Of a stretch of DNA of 64,000 nt, positions 46,961 to 57,508 are shown piece by piece. The DNA comes from Massilia sp. W12 (GTDB lineage: Bacteria; Pseudomonadota; Gammaproteobacteria; Burkholderiales; Burkholderiaceae_D), in contig NZ_CP147776.1 in NCBI RefSeq assembly GCF_037300705.1, positions 5,462,857 to 5,526,856 on the forward strand, in the 5' to 3' direction. Each line of letters opens with the position of its first letter. The first letter of the stretch is position 1. The translations under genes were made by a program, and so were the position numbers. The notes under the pieces were generated by a model. That model made no database searches. It saw nothing but the letters and a program-made list of their open reading frames with translations, and was not told the DNA's origin.

Positions 46961-48874
46961 TTGGCTACCACCACCACCCAACGCAGCGGCGGCAAGCTGC
47001 TGCTGCTGCCCATGATGGCGTTGTTACTCAGCGCCTGCGCCATCAACAGCAAGCCGACCAGCGAGCAGGAAAGACAGCAGCGCGCCAGCCAGGATCTGCA
47101 AACCCTGTTCAAGGATGTGGAACCGCTCAAGGGTGAATTAACGCTGCATGAAGCGTTTGCGCGTGCGCTCAAATACAACTACGACTACCGCCTGCGCTCG
47201 ATGGAGCAAAGCATGGCCGCCGCGCAGCTGGATTTGAGCAAATACGATATGTTGCCGCGCCTGACTGTGGCCGCCGGCTACAGCTCACGCAATAATGACG
47301 CCGGTTCGCGTTCGGTGGACTTGAACACCGGCGTGGAAAGCAATCTGTTTTCCGGCGCCCAGGAACGCAGCCGCCACACCAGCAATGCGGTGCTGGCCTG
47401 GAATATTCTGGACTTTGGCGTCAGCTATGTGCGCGCCCAGCAGCAAGCCGAGCAAGTTTTGATCAGCGAAGAGCGCAAGCGCAAAGTGGTGCAAAACATT
47501 GCGCAGGATGTGCGCCAGGCATTCTGGCGCGCTTACGGTGCGCATCAAGCCTTGCCGCGCCTGAATGCGCTGCAGGTCAGAGTCAAGGATGCGATGGCGC
47601 GCAGCCAGCGCATGGAAAGCCAGCGCATGATGCCGCCCTTGCAAGCACTCTCCTATCAGCGCGCCTTGCTCGACTTGCATCAGCAAATCGTCAACCGCCG
47701 GCAGGAATTGATTCTGGCGAAAACCGAGCTGGCGGCCTTGATCAATTTACGCCCCGGCGCAGATTTCACCCCCAGCGTGGGGAATGAAAATGAACTCGTC
47801 GCCAGCATGAAAGCAATGGATGATCTGGACGCGCTGGATCAATTGGCGCTGGTCTCTCGACCGGAATTGCGCGAAGAGGATTACCGCAAGCGCATCACCG
47901 TGCTGGAGGCGCGCAAGGCGCTCTACAGCATGTTGCCGGGAGTGGATCTGAACTTCGGTTCGTATCATGACAGCAATAAATATCTGTTCAAAAACAATTG
48001 GACCGAGGCCAGCGCGAATATCTCGTTCAATCTGTTGCGCGCCTTCTCCTATGGCGCCATGAAAAAAGCGCAGGAAAGCCAGATGGTGGTGGACGATACG
48101 CGCCGCTTAGCCACGGCGATGGCGGTTCTGACCCAGGTGCGCTTATCGGCGCAGCGCTATCAGGAAGCCCGCGCGGATTACGAAGTCAGCGCCATGGGCG
48201 CGCAAGTCGATGCGCGCATCGAGCAGCATATGCGTTCTGCCACCAAGGCCAGCGCAGAATCGGAAATGGAATTGCTGCGCACCGAGGTCAAAGCCGCGCT
48301 GTCTGAAATGCAGCGCTATGTGGCGCTGGCGAATATGCAAACCGCGTATGCGCGCGTCGCCAACTCGGTCGGCGCCGATTTGCTGCCGGATTCGCCCAAA
48401 ACCGACAATTTGCAGGCTTTTGCCGAGCAATTGAAAGAAGTTGACTTGGCCTGGCGTGAAAACAATTTCGCCTTAAAGCAAAGCACCTTCAAACCGCAAG
48501 TCATGGTGGCGGAAATCAAGCTGCCGGATCAGCACAAGCAAGACCTGGGCGGCATGCTGAAAAAACGGCTGGCCGAACACGGCGCCGATTTGCAAGACGC
48601 GGCCAAAGATGGCGTGGCCCAGATCAGCGCGCAGGTGCAGGTGGGCGAGGCCAAAGGCGGCATGCGGCAAGTGGAAATTGTGTGGCAAGTCAAGCGCGCA
48701 GACGGCAGCCAGACCAGCTTCCCCTTCCGCTCGGTGATTGCCGAAGCGGCGCCAAACGCCTGGCAGGTCTTGAGTGAGGCCGCCAGCGAATCCGCCGCCG
48801 CACGCATCGCCAAGCTGCTGCAAGAAAGCAGCACCGAAGCCGCACAGGCGGAAAAAACCGCCGCAAGTTCTTAA
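46961..48874 (+). CDS. TolC-like outer-membrane lipoprotein with C-terminal extension
   Basis: About 637 residues. The signal peptide ends in the lipobox LLLSACAI (Cys near residue 27), followed by an outer-membrane efflux/TolC region (about 55-480) with two coiled-coil halves (LSKYDMLPRLTVAAGY, LEARKALYSMLPGVDLNFGS). Unlike TolC, a further 150 residues follow (about 490-637), with a beta-rich segment AQVQVGEAKGGMRQVEIVWQ and an Ala/Glu-rich end; I do not recognise this domain. The best start is TTG at 46961, five bases after AAGGGGAAC; a GTG at 46946 is possible but lacks a ribosome site. Lying directly after the giant gene, it is its likely exit channel. Confidence 0.82.
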   Translation: MATTTTQRSGGKLLLLPMMALLLSACAINSKPTSEQERQQRASQDLQTLFKDVEPLKGELTLHEAFARALKYNYDYRLRSMEQSMAAAQLDLSKYDMLPRLTVAAGYSSRNNDAGSRSVDLNTGVESNLFSGAQERSRHTSNAVLAWNILDFGVSYVRAQQQAEQVLISEERKRKVVQNIAQDVRQAFWRAYGAHQALPRLNALQVRVKDAMARSQRMESQRMMPPLQALSYQRALLDLHQQIVNRRQELILAKTELAALINLRPGADFTPSVGNENELVASMKAMDDLDALDQLALVSRPELREEDYRKRITVLEARKALYSMLPGVDLNFGSYHDSNKYLFKNNWTEASANISFNLLRAFSYGAMKKAQESQMVVDDTRRLATAMAVLTQVRLSAQRYQEARADYEVSAMGAQVDARIEQHMRSATKASAESEMELLRTEVKAALSEMQRYVALANMQTAYARVANSVGADLLPDSPKTDNLQAFAEQLKEVDLAWRENNFALKQSTFKPQVMVAEIKLPDQHKQDLGGMLKKRLAEHGADLQDAAKDGVAQISAQVQVGEAKGGMRQVEIVWQVKRADGSQTSFPFRSVIAEAAPNAWQVLSEAASESAAARIAKLLQESSTEAAQAEKTAASS

Positions 48875-48889
48875 TTTTCGCCAGTTCCC

Positions 48890-48914
48890 GCCCGCGCCGC
48901 CCGGCGCGGGCTTT
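48890..48914 (+). terminator. Hairpin between TolC and HlyD genes
   Basis: GCCCGCGCCG-CC-CGGCGCGGGC (48890-48911) followed by TTT. A short T tract suggests partial termination ahead of the adaptor gene. Confidence 0.55.
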
Positions 48915-48926
48915 GATGGATAGTTT

Positions 48927-49742
48927 ATGCAACAACACATATATTGGCTCGTCCTTGGCCTGTCTCTGGCTGCGTTTCCGGCAGCCGCGCAAAGTGCAAA
49001 AACCGCAACGGTGGTGAAACCGCCCGTCACCCCGGCCACCGCCGCAGGCAAAGCCGCGCCGCAGCCAGCCGCGCCGGCGGCCAAAAATGATGGCATCCGC
49101 GTCTTGATCGCCGCTGAACAGGAAAGCACGCTGGCGGCGCAAATGAGCGGCCGGGTGGACACCCTGAACGTGCAGCTTGGCGCCAGCATCAAAGCCGGTC
49201 AGCCTTTATTGCGTTTTGTCTGTGACGAGCAGGATGCGCATTTGAAGATGGCCAAAGCCGAATTCCAGGGTGCGCAGCAAACCTATGAATCCAAGCTCAA
49301 GCTGCAAGCTATGCAATCGGTGGCCGAAATCGAAGTGCAGCAAGCCGCCGCCGCAGTGGAAAAATACAAGGCGCAAATCCAGCTCTACCAAGCCCAATTG
49401 CGGCTGTGCCATATCAATGCGCCTTTTTCGGGACGGGTGACGAAATTGCATGTGAAGCCGCATGAAAGCGTCAACACCGGCCAGCCTTTGATTGAAATTG
49501 TGAATGACCGCAAGCTCAAAGCGCAATTGCATCTGCCCTCGAATTGGCTGTCATGGATCAAGCCGGGCGCGCCGTTTTCGATGCAAATTGATGAAACCGG
49601 TAAAAGTTATGAGGCCAAATTGCGCCGCCTGAACGGCAAAGTGGATGCGGTCAGCCAATCGATTGAAGTCGAAGGCGAAGTGGTGGGCGATACCGATGGC
49701 CTGCTGCCCGGCATGAGCGGGCAGGCCAGCTTCAAACGTTGA
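48927..49742 (+). CDS. HlyD/RND-type periplasmic adaptor
   Basis: A 271-residue exported protein: signal peptide (cleaved near AAFPAAAQS), Ala/Pro-rich linker, and a lipoyl/barrel-sandwich domain split by a coiled-coil hairpin (AAQMSGRVDTLNVQLGASI, ..., LCHINAPFSGRVTKLHVKPH), ending in GLLPGMSGQASF as in membrane-fusion proteins. Shorter than classical HlyD and without a membrane anchor, so it must pair with another inner-membrane component; the M50-HlyD fusion at 25629-27761 is the only candidate in the window. Preceded by GGATAG. Confidence 0.85.
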   Translation: MQQHIYWLVLGLSLAAFPAAAQSAKTATVVKPPVTPATAAGKAAPQPAAPAAKNDGIRVLIAAEQESTLAAQMSGRVDTLNVQLGASIKAGQPLLRFVCDEQDAHLKMAKAEFQGAQQTYESKLKLQAMQSVAEIEVQQAAAAVEKYKAQIQLYQAQLRLCHINAPFSGRVTKLHVKPHESVNTGQPLIEIVNDRKLKAQLHLPSNWLSWIKPGAPFSMQIDETGKSYEAKLRRLNGKVDAVSQSIEVEGEVVGDTDGLLPGMSGQASFKR

Positions 49743-49841
49743 GCCTGATGAGCGCAGCATGTTGCGCTCATATCATCTGCAATCTGAACCCAGAACCTGG
49801 CTTTTCGCCAGCACAGACCCGGCATTTTCCTGCTTCACCAT

Positions 49842-49872
49842 ACAAAACGGGCCGCAATGCGGCCCGTTTTGT
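49842..49872. terminator. Strong bidirectional terminator
   Basis: A 14-bp perfect stem, ACAAAACGGGCCGC, around loop AAT, with A and T tracts at its foot so that it works on both strands. It sits between the convergent adaptor and IPNS-type dioxygenase genes and closes the giant-protein operon. Confidence 0.88.
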
Positions 49873-49889
49873 GTTGATGCAAACCAGCT

Positions 49890-50735
49890 TTACATCTTCT
49901 TATGCCCCAATTCCTGCAGGCGTTCGCTCAGATAGCTGCCGGCGGTGTAACGCTCGGACAGCACCACGTCAGGACGCGGATGCAAGAACAGCGGCAGCGA
50001 AACGCGCGATTCGCGGGCGGCGTCGCCTGTCGGGTTCAGCACGCGGTGGATGGTGGACGGATAGTAGCCGCGTGAGGCTTCGTTCAGCATGTCGCCGATG
50101 TTCACGATCAGCATGCCAAAGTCGCACGGCACGTCATGCCATTCGCCATCTTTGCCCACCACTTGCAGACCGGCTTGGGTCGCCGCCGGCAAAATCGTCA
50201 GCAGATTGATGTCGCCATGCGCGGCGGCGCGCACCGCGCCCGGTTCTTCATTACCGGTCAGCGGCGGGTAGTGCAAGACGCGCAGCATGGTTTGGTCGCT
50301 GCCTTCGATCATTTTCGGCAGGGGCATGGAGTAATGCTGTTTGATGTCCGCCGGGGTGTATTCCTCAACCCAGGACAGCAATTCCGCCGCCAGTTCGCTG
50401 CCGGCAGCATAGTAACGGCGCGCCGCGTCCGACACTTCCGCCGGGTATTGGCCCCAGGGGTAGATGTGGAAAAATTCTTTCAGATCGCGTTTCTCGAAAC
50501 CTTTGGCGGTTTCCGACACGGTCGGCGCGAAATAGCCGTCAAAGGTTTCTTTTTTGAAGGCGTACTGGTGTTTTGCATCGGTGTGGTAAAACGCCAGCCA
50601 TTCGCTGTAAATCTGATTCAGAATGTCTTGCGACAGCGGATGGTTGGTCAGCACGCCAAAGCCGGTTTCATGCAGGCTTTTGGCGAATTGTTGCGCCGCA
50701 TCCGGGGCGCGATAGTCAACGGGGGTAATGTACAT
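49890..50735 (-). CDS. Isopenicillin N synthase-like 2-oxoglutarate/Fe(II) dioxygenase
   Basis: A 281-residue non-haem iron oxygenase. Iron ligands H173 and D175 (AAHGDINLLT) and H230 (STIHRVLNP), and the 2-oxoglutarate-binding R244-x-S246, are all present. This family includes plant hormone oxidases and thymine-7-hydroxylase. It is the last gene of a nucleoside uptake and hydrolysis unit, so oxidation of a free base released by the hydrolase is the best guess (inference). A hairpin (50749-50769) and a REP sequence separate it from the hydrolase gene, so its dosage may be set separately. Confidence 0.88.
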   Translation of the reverse strand: MYITPVDYRAPDAAQQFAKSLHETGFGVLTNHPLSQDILNQIYSEWLAFYHTDAKHQYAFKKETFDGYFAPTVSETAKGFEKRDLKEFFHIYPWGQYPAEVSDAARRYYAAGSELAAELLSWVEEYTPADIKQHYSMPLPKMIEGSDQTMLRVLHYPPLTGNEEPGAVRAAAHGDINLLTILPAATQAGLQVVGKDGEWHDVPCDFGMLIVNIGDMLNEASRGYYPSTIHRVLNPTGDAARESRVSLPLFLHPRPDVVLSERYTAGSYLSERLQELGHKKM

Positions 50736-50748
50736 AGTGTGCTCCTGC

Positions 50749-50769
50749 CGGGCCGCTGCAAACGGCCCG
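50749..50769 (-). promoter_or_regulatory. CGGGCCG hairpin ahead of the dioxygenase gene
   Basis: CGGGCCG and CGGCCCG flank a seven-base loop directly upstream of the dioxygenase ribosome site. It shares its core with the hairpins at 49848, 51904 and 57509. Confidence 0.5.
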
Positions 50770-50814
50770 ATGTTTCGGTGGCGGGCTGGGGCGCGATGGC
50801 CGGTGGCGCAAACA

Positions 50815-50837
50815 TTCGCGGCTAAAGCCGCTCCTAC
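50815..50837. repeat. REP-like sequence
   Basis: GCGGCTAAAGCCGC plus CTCCTAC is the complement of the GTAGGAGCGGCTTTAGCCGC motif well known as a repetitive extragenic palindrome in pseudomonads and xanthomonads. It lies between the nucleoside hydrolase and dioxygenase genes. Confidence 0.65.
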
Positions 50838-50877
50838 CGGCTGCGGGCGCCTGCCGCGCCCATCATGATTCCAAGGC

Positions 50878-51870
50878 TTATGCCGCCAGCGGCGCGCGCA
50901 GCCAGTCGCTATACAGGGTGTCGCCGATCAACTTCAACACGCCTGCCACATCGACTTCCATTGCGGCGGTCGCTTCCGGGCGTTCTTTTTCCCAGCCGGC
51001 TTGCGGGTAGGGCAGCGCTTTGCGATCCATCATGGTTTGGCCGTTGCCCACGCCATCGGTGGCCACGCGCACACGGCCAGTCATGGTCTTGAACAGTTCC
51101 GGCGCCACCAGATACACGAAGGCCAGCACGTCATGGCAATAGCAGGCGTGGCCCATTTCCGGGCGGATCGATTGGTAGAAGCTGGAATAGAAATCGACCG
51201 CATGCGCCAGCGCGTCAGTCGCCGGGTGTTTCTTGGCTGCTGCCAATTCCTTATACCAGGCGGCAGTCATCGCCACCTGGTGCGTCACGTCCAGACCGCA
51301 GAACGCCAAATCCCAGCCGGCGGTAAACACCAGGTCAGCCGCGTCCGGGTCGTTCCACACATTCGCTTCCGCCACCGGCGACACATTGCCCGGTTCCAGC
51401 ACCGTGCCGGCCATCAGCACCACGCGCTTGATCAGCTTCGGCAGATTTGGCTCCAGACGCAGGGCCAAGCCCAGATTGCCCAGCGGGGCCACGGCCACCA
51501 GGGTGATTTCGCCCGGATATTTGCGCGCCATTTGCACGATGTATTCGGCTGCGCTGACATCTTCCAGCTTGCCGCCCAGGTTCAGGCGGGAAGGCAGATT
51601 GCCCATGCCGTCCGCGCCGTGGATGAAGGCCGGCGGTTGTCCCGGCGCCTTATTCATCGGCACGGATACGCCCTTGGCCACCGGCACGTCATAGCCTGCG
51701 ATACGGGTCAGGTACAAGCCATTTTCCGCCGCCGTTTCCACATACACATTGCCAAAGGTGGTGGTGATGCCAATCACGTCGATAGCCGGATGGGCCAGCG
51801 CGAAATACAGCGCCATTGCGTCATCCACGCCCGGATCGGTATCAAAAATGACCTTGTGTTTTGCTTGCAT
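50878..51870 (-). CDS. Nucleoside hydrolase (IUNH family)
   Basis: A 330-residue protein with the calcium-binding DTDPGVDDA motif at residues 9-17, the GNVYVETAAENG segment and HGADGMGNLP, all typical of inosine-uridine preferring hydrolases, which split nucleosides into base and ribose. Cytoplasmic: no signal peptide. The start at 51870 follows AGGAGAA. Its ribose product would feed the ribokinase encoded at the head of this region. Confidence 0.92.
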   Translation of the reverse strand: MQAKHKVIFDTDPGVDDAMALYFALAHPAIDVIGITTTFGNVYVETAAENGLYLTRIAGYDVPVAKGVSVPMNKAPGQPPAFIHGADGMGNLPSRLNLGGKLEDVSAAEYIVQMARKYPGEITLVAVAPLGNLGLALRLEPNLPKLIKRVVLMAGTVLEPGNVSPVAEANVWNDPDAADLVFTAGWDLAFCGLDVTHQVAMTAAWYKELAAAKKHPATDALAHAVDFYSSFYQSIRPEMGHACYCHDVLAFVYLVAPELFKTMTGRVRVATDGVGNGQTMMDRKALPYPQAGWEKERPEATAAMEVDVAGVLKLIGDTLYSDWLRAPLAA

Positions 51871-51903
51871 GGAGTTCTCCTGTGCTTGCGCCAAAGTGGC
51901 GCG

Positions 51904-51921
51904 CGGCCCGCAAGCGGGCCG
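51904..51921 (-). promoter_or_regulatory. CGGCCCGC hairpin between permease and hydrolase genes
   Basis: CGGCCCGC-AA-GCGGGCCG, followed on the minus strand by GCGCGCC; no U run. It probably affects message ends within the operon. Confidence 0.5.
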
Positions 51922-51968
51922 TTAATTAGCGTGACGATGCGAGGGAGGCCGCACACGGCGGCCCCGGC

Positions 51969-52934
51969 TCAGCGGGACTTGACAAAAGGCACGCCGATAG
52001 CTTTCGGCGCAACCGATTTGGCCATGAAGCCAGCCAGCACGATCACGGTCACGACATACGGGATCATCTGGATCAAGGAACCTGGGATTTTCACGCCGCC
52101 GAAAGCAATGCCTTCGATTTGCACTTGCAGTGCGGCGAAAAAGCCGAACATCAAACAGCCCAGCGCGGTGTGCAGCGGGCGCCAGTTGCCAAACACCAGG
52201 GCGGTCAAGGCCAGATAGCCATTGCCGGCTGACATATCGCGCAGGAAGAAGCCGCTTTGCACAATCGCCAGATAGGCGCCGGCAAACGAGCACAGCAAGC
52301 CGGTGAAGCACAGGGCGATGAAGCGGGTGCGTTCGACATGCACGCCGGCGGCGTCGGCGGCGTGCGGATTGTCGCCCACGGCGCGCAGGCGCAGGCCGAA
52401 GGAGGTGTGGAACACCACCCAATGCATCAGCGGAATCAAGCCGAAAGCCAGATACACCAGCACATTGTGACCGCCCAAAAATTTATTCCACAGCCAGCCC
52501 AGCACCGGCACATCCGCCAGCGCGGCGGCGCCGGGCAGGGTGATGACGGTTAAGCGCGCATCGCCCAGATCCGGGGTGCGCCCGCCTTGCTGGAAGAAAT
52601 ATTGCGCCAGCACAAAGGTCAGGCCGCTCAAGGCGATATTGATGGCGATGCCGCACACCAGCTGATTGCCTTTTTGCGTGATGCTGACAAAGCCCTGCAG
52701 CAAGGCAATCGCAATCGAGACGGCGGCGCCGGCGGCGATGCCGATCCAGGGGTTTTGCGTGGTGTAAGCCACGGCGGCGGAAACGAAGGCGGCGGCCAGC
52801 ATTTTGCCTTCCAAGGCCAGATCAACCACGCCGGAGCGCTCGGCGAACAAGCCGGCCATGGCGGCGAACAAGAGCACCGGCGCGCTGCGCACGGTGGCCA
52901 CCAGGATGCTGGAAAACTGGATATCGTCAAACAT
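51969..52934 (-). CDS. Nucleoside ABC transporter permease (second)
   Basis: A 321-residue inner-membrane protein of the branched-chain amino-acid/ribose-type permease family, about nine helices, with RAVGDNPHAADAAGVHVERTR as the cytoplasmic coupling loop. It belongs with the BMP-type nucleoside transporter; starts three bases after the first permease. Confidence 0.9.
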   Translation of the reverse strand: MFDDIQFSSILVATVRSAPVLLFAAMAGLFAERSGVVDLALEGKMLAAAFVSAAVAYTTQNPWIGIAAGAAVSIAIALLQGFVSITQKGNQLVCGIAINIALSGLTFVLAQYFFQQGGRTPDLGDARLTVITLPGAAALADVPVLGWLWNKFLGGHNVLVYLAFGLIPLMHWVVFHTSFGLRLRAVGDNPHAADAAGVHVERTRFIALCFTGLLCSFAGAYLAIVQSGFFLRDMSAGNGYLALTALVFGNWRPLHTALGCLMFGFFAALQVQIEGIAFGGVKIPGSLIQMIPYVVTVIVLAGFMAKSVAPKAIGVPFVKSR

Positions 52935-52937
52935 GGC

Positions 52938-54009
52938 TCACTCCTTACTGCGCGCAAACAGCTTGACCAGCACCGGCGCATACAGATTTTCCATCGCGCC
53001 GCAGAACAGGATGATCAAGCCTTGAATGAAGATAAAGGTTTCGCTCGGGATGTTCGGTTTTTCAAACGACAGATCCAGGCCGCCCTGAATCAAGGCTCCA
53101 AACAGCAGCGAAGACAGGAAAATGCCAAGCGGATGCTGGCGCCCCATCAGCGCAATCGCAATCCCGATGAAGCCGGCTCCCGCCGGGAAGTTCAAGCCCA
53201 TATAGTGCGTCGAACCCAAAATCGTATTCACCGACGCCAGCCCGGCCAGCGCGCCGGAGGCCAGCATGGCGAAAATCAGGGTTTTGGAAATCGAGATGCC
53301 GGCATAGTGCGCCGCATGTTTATTCAGGCCGGTGGCGCGCAAGGCGTAGCCGGTCGGGGTGCGCCACACCACCACGCCATACGCCACCAGCGCCAGCAGG
53401 GCGACCAGGAAGCTGATATTCAGCGGGGTGTTGCCGAGCACCGGAAAATAATCGGTTAAGCGCGGCAGCCAGGCCGTTTCGGCGAATACGCGGCTGGCGG
53501 TGTTTTGCTGGCCAGCCGGAATCAGGAAGCTGACGATGGCGAAATTCATCAAGCTGGCGGCGATGAAGTTGAACATGATGGTGGTGACCACGATATGGCT
53601 GCCGCGCCGCGCCTGCAGCCAGGCCGGAATCAAGGCCCACAAGGCGCCAAACAGCATCGAGGCCAGCATCGCGCCCGGAATCAAGACCCAGCCCGGCAAA
53701 ATACTGTCGGTGCTGAGCAGGAACAGGGTCAGACCGAAGCCGCCGATATACATCTGGCCTTCAGCGCCGATGTTGAACAAGCCGGCTTGCATCGCCACCG
53801 CCACCGCCAAACCGGTGAAAATAAAGGTCGAGGCGTAGAACAGGGTGTAACCCAGGCCCTCCGGATTGAGCACAGCGCTCTTGATCAAAATCCCCAGCGC
53901 TTCAATCGGGTCTTCTTTCAAGAGCCAAATCACGATCCCGGCCACCACCAGCGCCGAGAGCAGATTCAATAAGGGTAAGAGCAAGGCCGTGACCCAGCGC
54001 GGCATGGTT

Positions 54010-54017
<8 letters not shown>
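52938..54017 (-). CDS. Nucleoside ABC transporter permease (first)
   Basis: A 359-residue membrane protein of the same family, with GLFNIGAEGQMYIGGFG and the coupling loop ALRATGLNKHAAHYAGISI. Longer N-terminus than its partner. Start overlaps the end of the ATPase gene by eight bases, indicating coupled translation. Confidence 0.9.
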
Positions 54018-55539
<1,522 letters not shown>

Positions 55540-55568
55540 GTTGATTTGTACTGATGAAATGGAAACAA

Positions 55569-55590
55569 GGCGCAGCGGTGAAGCTGCGCC
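55569..55590 (-). terminator. Hairpin between binding-protein and ATPase genes
   Basis: GGCGCAGC-TTCACC-GCTGCGCC on the minus strand, then TTGTTT. A partial terminator here would keep the binding protein more abundant than the membrane parts, as is common in importer operons. Confidence 0.6.
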
Positions 55591-55636
55591 CCCTGATTTG
55601 CGGTGGACGGCTTGCGCCGCCCTGCCGCGTTGGCGA

Positions 55637-56629
55637 TTATACCGGGCAGCTGTTAGATGCGCGGTAGTCCACCACTTTCACTTTACCGCTGACGATGTCT
55701 TGCTTGGCGGCATTGATGCGTTTTTCCATTTCCGGCGTAATCAAGGCACGGTTATGGCTGTCCAGCGCCCAATCCACGCCGCCTTCTTTCAAGCCCTTGT
55801 TGACAATACCGGCTTGCCAGTTGCCTTTTTTGACTTGCATGAAGCTGTCGTAGATTGCATTGTCAACGCGCTTGAGCATCGAGGTCAGCATCACGCCAGG
55901 GTGCAGGTAATTTTGATTGGAGTCAACCCCGATTGCCAGCTTGCCCTTGGTTTTGGCTGCCTGCAGCGAACCCATGCCGCTGCCGCCGGCGGCGGCAAAC
56001 ACCACGTCCACGCCACGCTCAAACTGCGCCAGCGCCAATTCGCTGCCCTTGGCCGGGTCATTCCAGGCCGCCGGCGTGGTGCCAACCATGTTTTGCGTCA
56101 CTTCGATCTTGCCATCGATGGCTTTCGCGCCCTGCGCATAGCCGCAACCGAAAGCGCGGATCAGCGGAATGTCCATACCGCCGACGAAGCCCAGCTTCTT
56201 CGACTTGGAAGCCATCGCAGCGGCGACGCCCACCAGGTAAGAACCTTCCTGCTCTTTGAACAGCACGGAAGAAATGTTGTCGCCGTTGGCCACGCCGTCA
56301 ATCAGCACAAACTTGGTCTTCGGGAATTCCTTGGCCACGGTTTGCACTGCTTGCGCTTGAGCAAAACCGATTGCCGCGATCAAGTCCACGTTTTTGCGCG
56401 CCAGATTGCGCAGCGCCTGTTCGGTTTGCGCGTCATTGTTCACCTGCACTTCTTGATAGGCGATCTTGGTTTCTTTTTTGAAACGCTCCGCGCCTTCAGA
56501 AGCGGATTGGTTGAACGACTTGTCAAACTTGCCGCCCGAATCATAGACAATCGCCAGTTTCGGGTCAGCAGCCTGGGCTGAGAAAGCAGCGCACAGCGCC
56601 AGGGAAAGACCGATTTTGCTCAATTTCAT
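55637..56629 (-). CDS. BMP-family nucleoside-binding lipoprotein/periplasmic protein
   Basis: A 330-residue periplasmic binding protein with a Sec signal peptide (MKLSKIGLSLALCAAFSAQA) and the family's IVYDSGGKFDKSFNQSASEG opening. FVLIDGVANGDNISSVLFKEQEGSYLVG and GFVGGMDIPLIRAFGCGYAQG are typical of the PnrA/BMP group that binds purine nucleosides. No lipobox Cys at the cleavage site, so probably soluble. Start at 56629 preceded by AGGACG. Confidence 0.91.
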   Translation of the reverse strand: MKLSKIGLSLALCAAFSAQAADPKLAIVYDSGGKFDKSFNQSASEGAERFKKETKIAYQEVQVNNDAQTEQALRNLARKNVDLIAAIGFAQAQAVQTVAKEFPKTKFVLIDGVANGDNISSVLFKEQEGSYLVGVAAAMASKSKKLGFVGGMDIPLIRAFGCGYAQGAKAIDGKIEVTQNMVGTTPAAWNDPAKGSELALAQFERGVDVVFAAAGGSGMGSLQAAKTKGKLAIGVDSNQNYLHPGVMLTSMLKRVDNAIYDSFMQVKKGNWQAGIVNKGLKEGGVDWALDSHNRALITPEMEKRINAAKQDIVSGKVKVVDYRASNSCPV

Positions 56630-56646
56630 GATGCCGTCCTCGTGAA

Positions 56647-57447
56647 TCAGAAGTTGTACTTGGCGGAGAAGATCCAAGCGTCTTGATAGCCAGCGGTGCC
56701 CAGTTTGTTCTTGGCGTAGCGGTAGGTCAAGCCGGTGGTGAATTGCTTGTTGATGTTCCAGTTGATGCCGATCGCGCCGTTTTGGCCGGTGCGCAGGTCG
56801 GACAGCGGACGCTGGCCAGCCAGGTTGTTGCCGAACACCAGGTATTCATCTTTACGCGAGAATTCCATTTCGTGCCATTGGAACAGCAGGAAGTTGTTGC
56901 CGCTGAATTCAAACGGGAACAGCAGGTTGTAACCAGCCATGCCACCGTTGGTCATCACGCCGACGCCGGACTTGGACTCTTGATGCACGCCGATCCACGG
57001 GGAGATGGTCAGTTTGCCGGATTTGATGTCGGTGCCGAAGCCCAGCACGCGGTTTTGATCGTTGAAGCCGTTGTCAGCGAAGTCATACACGTGAGCGTAA
57101 GCCATCAGCGGGAAATCGCCCAGCTTGGTCAGGTTGTAACGGCCCACAATCTTCAGCGCATAGCGACGGTCAGAACGGGTGTCAGCTTTGTGCTCGGTGT
57201 TGTTGGTCGGGTTTTCGATATCGAAGAAACCGTACAGATCGCCCCAGGAACCGCCCATGCCGCCTTCGATTTCCAGATAGACGAAGTCTTTTTTCTTGCC
57301 AAACACGCCGGCGTTGGTGTGTTTTTCGGTCTTGTCGGTCCAGTTCAGGTAGTTGATCGACACGTCAGACCAAGACCAGTTGTTAGCCAGAGCGGCATTG
57401 CTGCCGGCGGCCAGCACCAGGGCCAGAGCGATTTTGTTCAATTTCAT
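56647..57447 (-). CDS. tsx: Tsx-like nucleoside-specific outer-membrane channel
   Basis: A 266-residue beta-barrel protein with a signal peptide (MKLNKIALALVLAAGSNAALA). NNWSWSDVSINYLNWT, VYLEIEGGMGGSWGDLYGFFD and the aromatic end ...WIFSAKYNF fit the OmpK/Tsx family of nucleoside-permeable porins. It precedes the binding-protein gene by 17 bases, giving an outer-membrane entry point for the importer. Start preceded by GGAG. Confidence 0.86.
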   Translation of the reverse strand: MKLNKIALALVLAAGSNAALANNWSWSDVSINYLNWTDKTEKHTNAGVFGKKKDFVYLEIEGGMGGSWGDLYGFFDIENPTNNTEHKADTRSDRRYALKIVGRYNLTKLGDFPLMAYAHVYDFADNGFNDQNRVLGFGTDIKSGKLTISPWIGVHQESKSGVGVMTNGGMAGYNLLFPFEFSGNNFLLFQWHEMEFSRKDEYLVFGNNLAGQRPLSDLRTGQNGAIGINWNINKQFTTGLTYRYAKNKLGTAGYQDAWIFSAKYNF

Positions 57448-57508
57448 GTGTTTCTCCAAGTGAGTGTGTAAACCGGTTAATGACGCATTGCTGCGCTGCT
57501 TATCTCTT

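Noticed and set aside
50878-50900. attachment site or integrase-linked junction near the REP
   Set aside because: No integrase, no tRNA and no direct repeat found.
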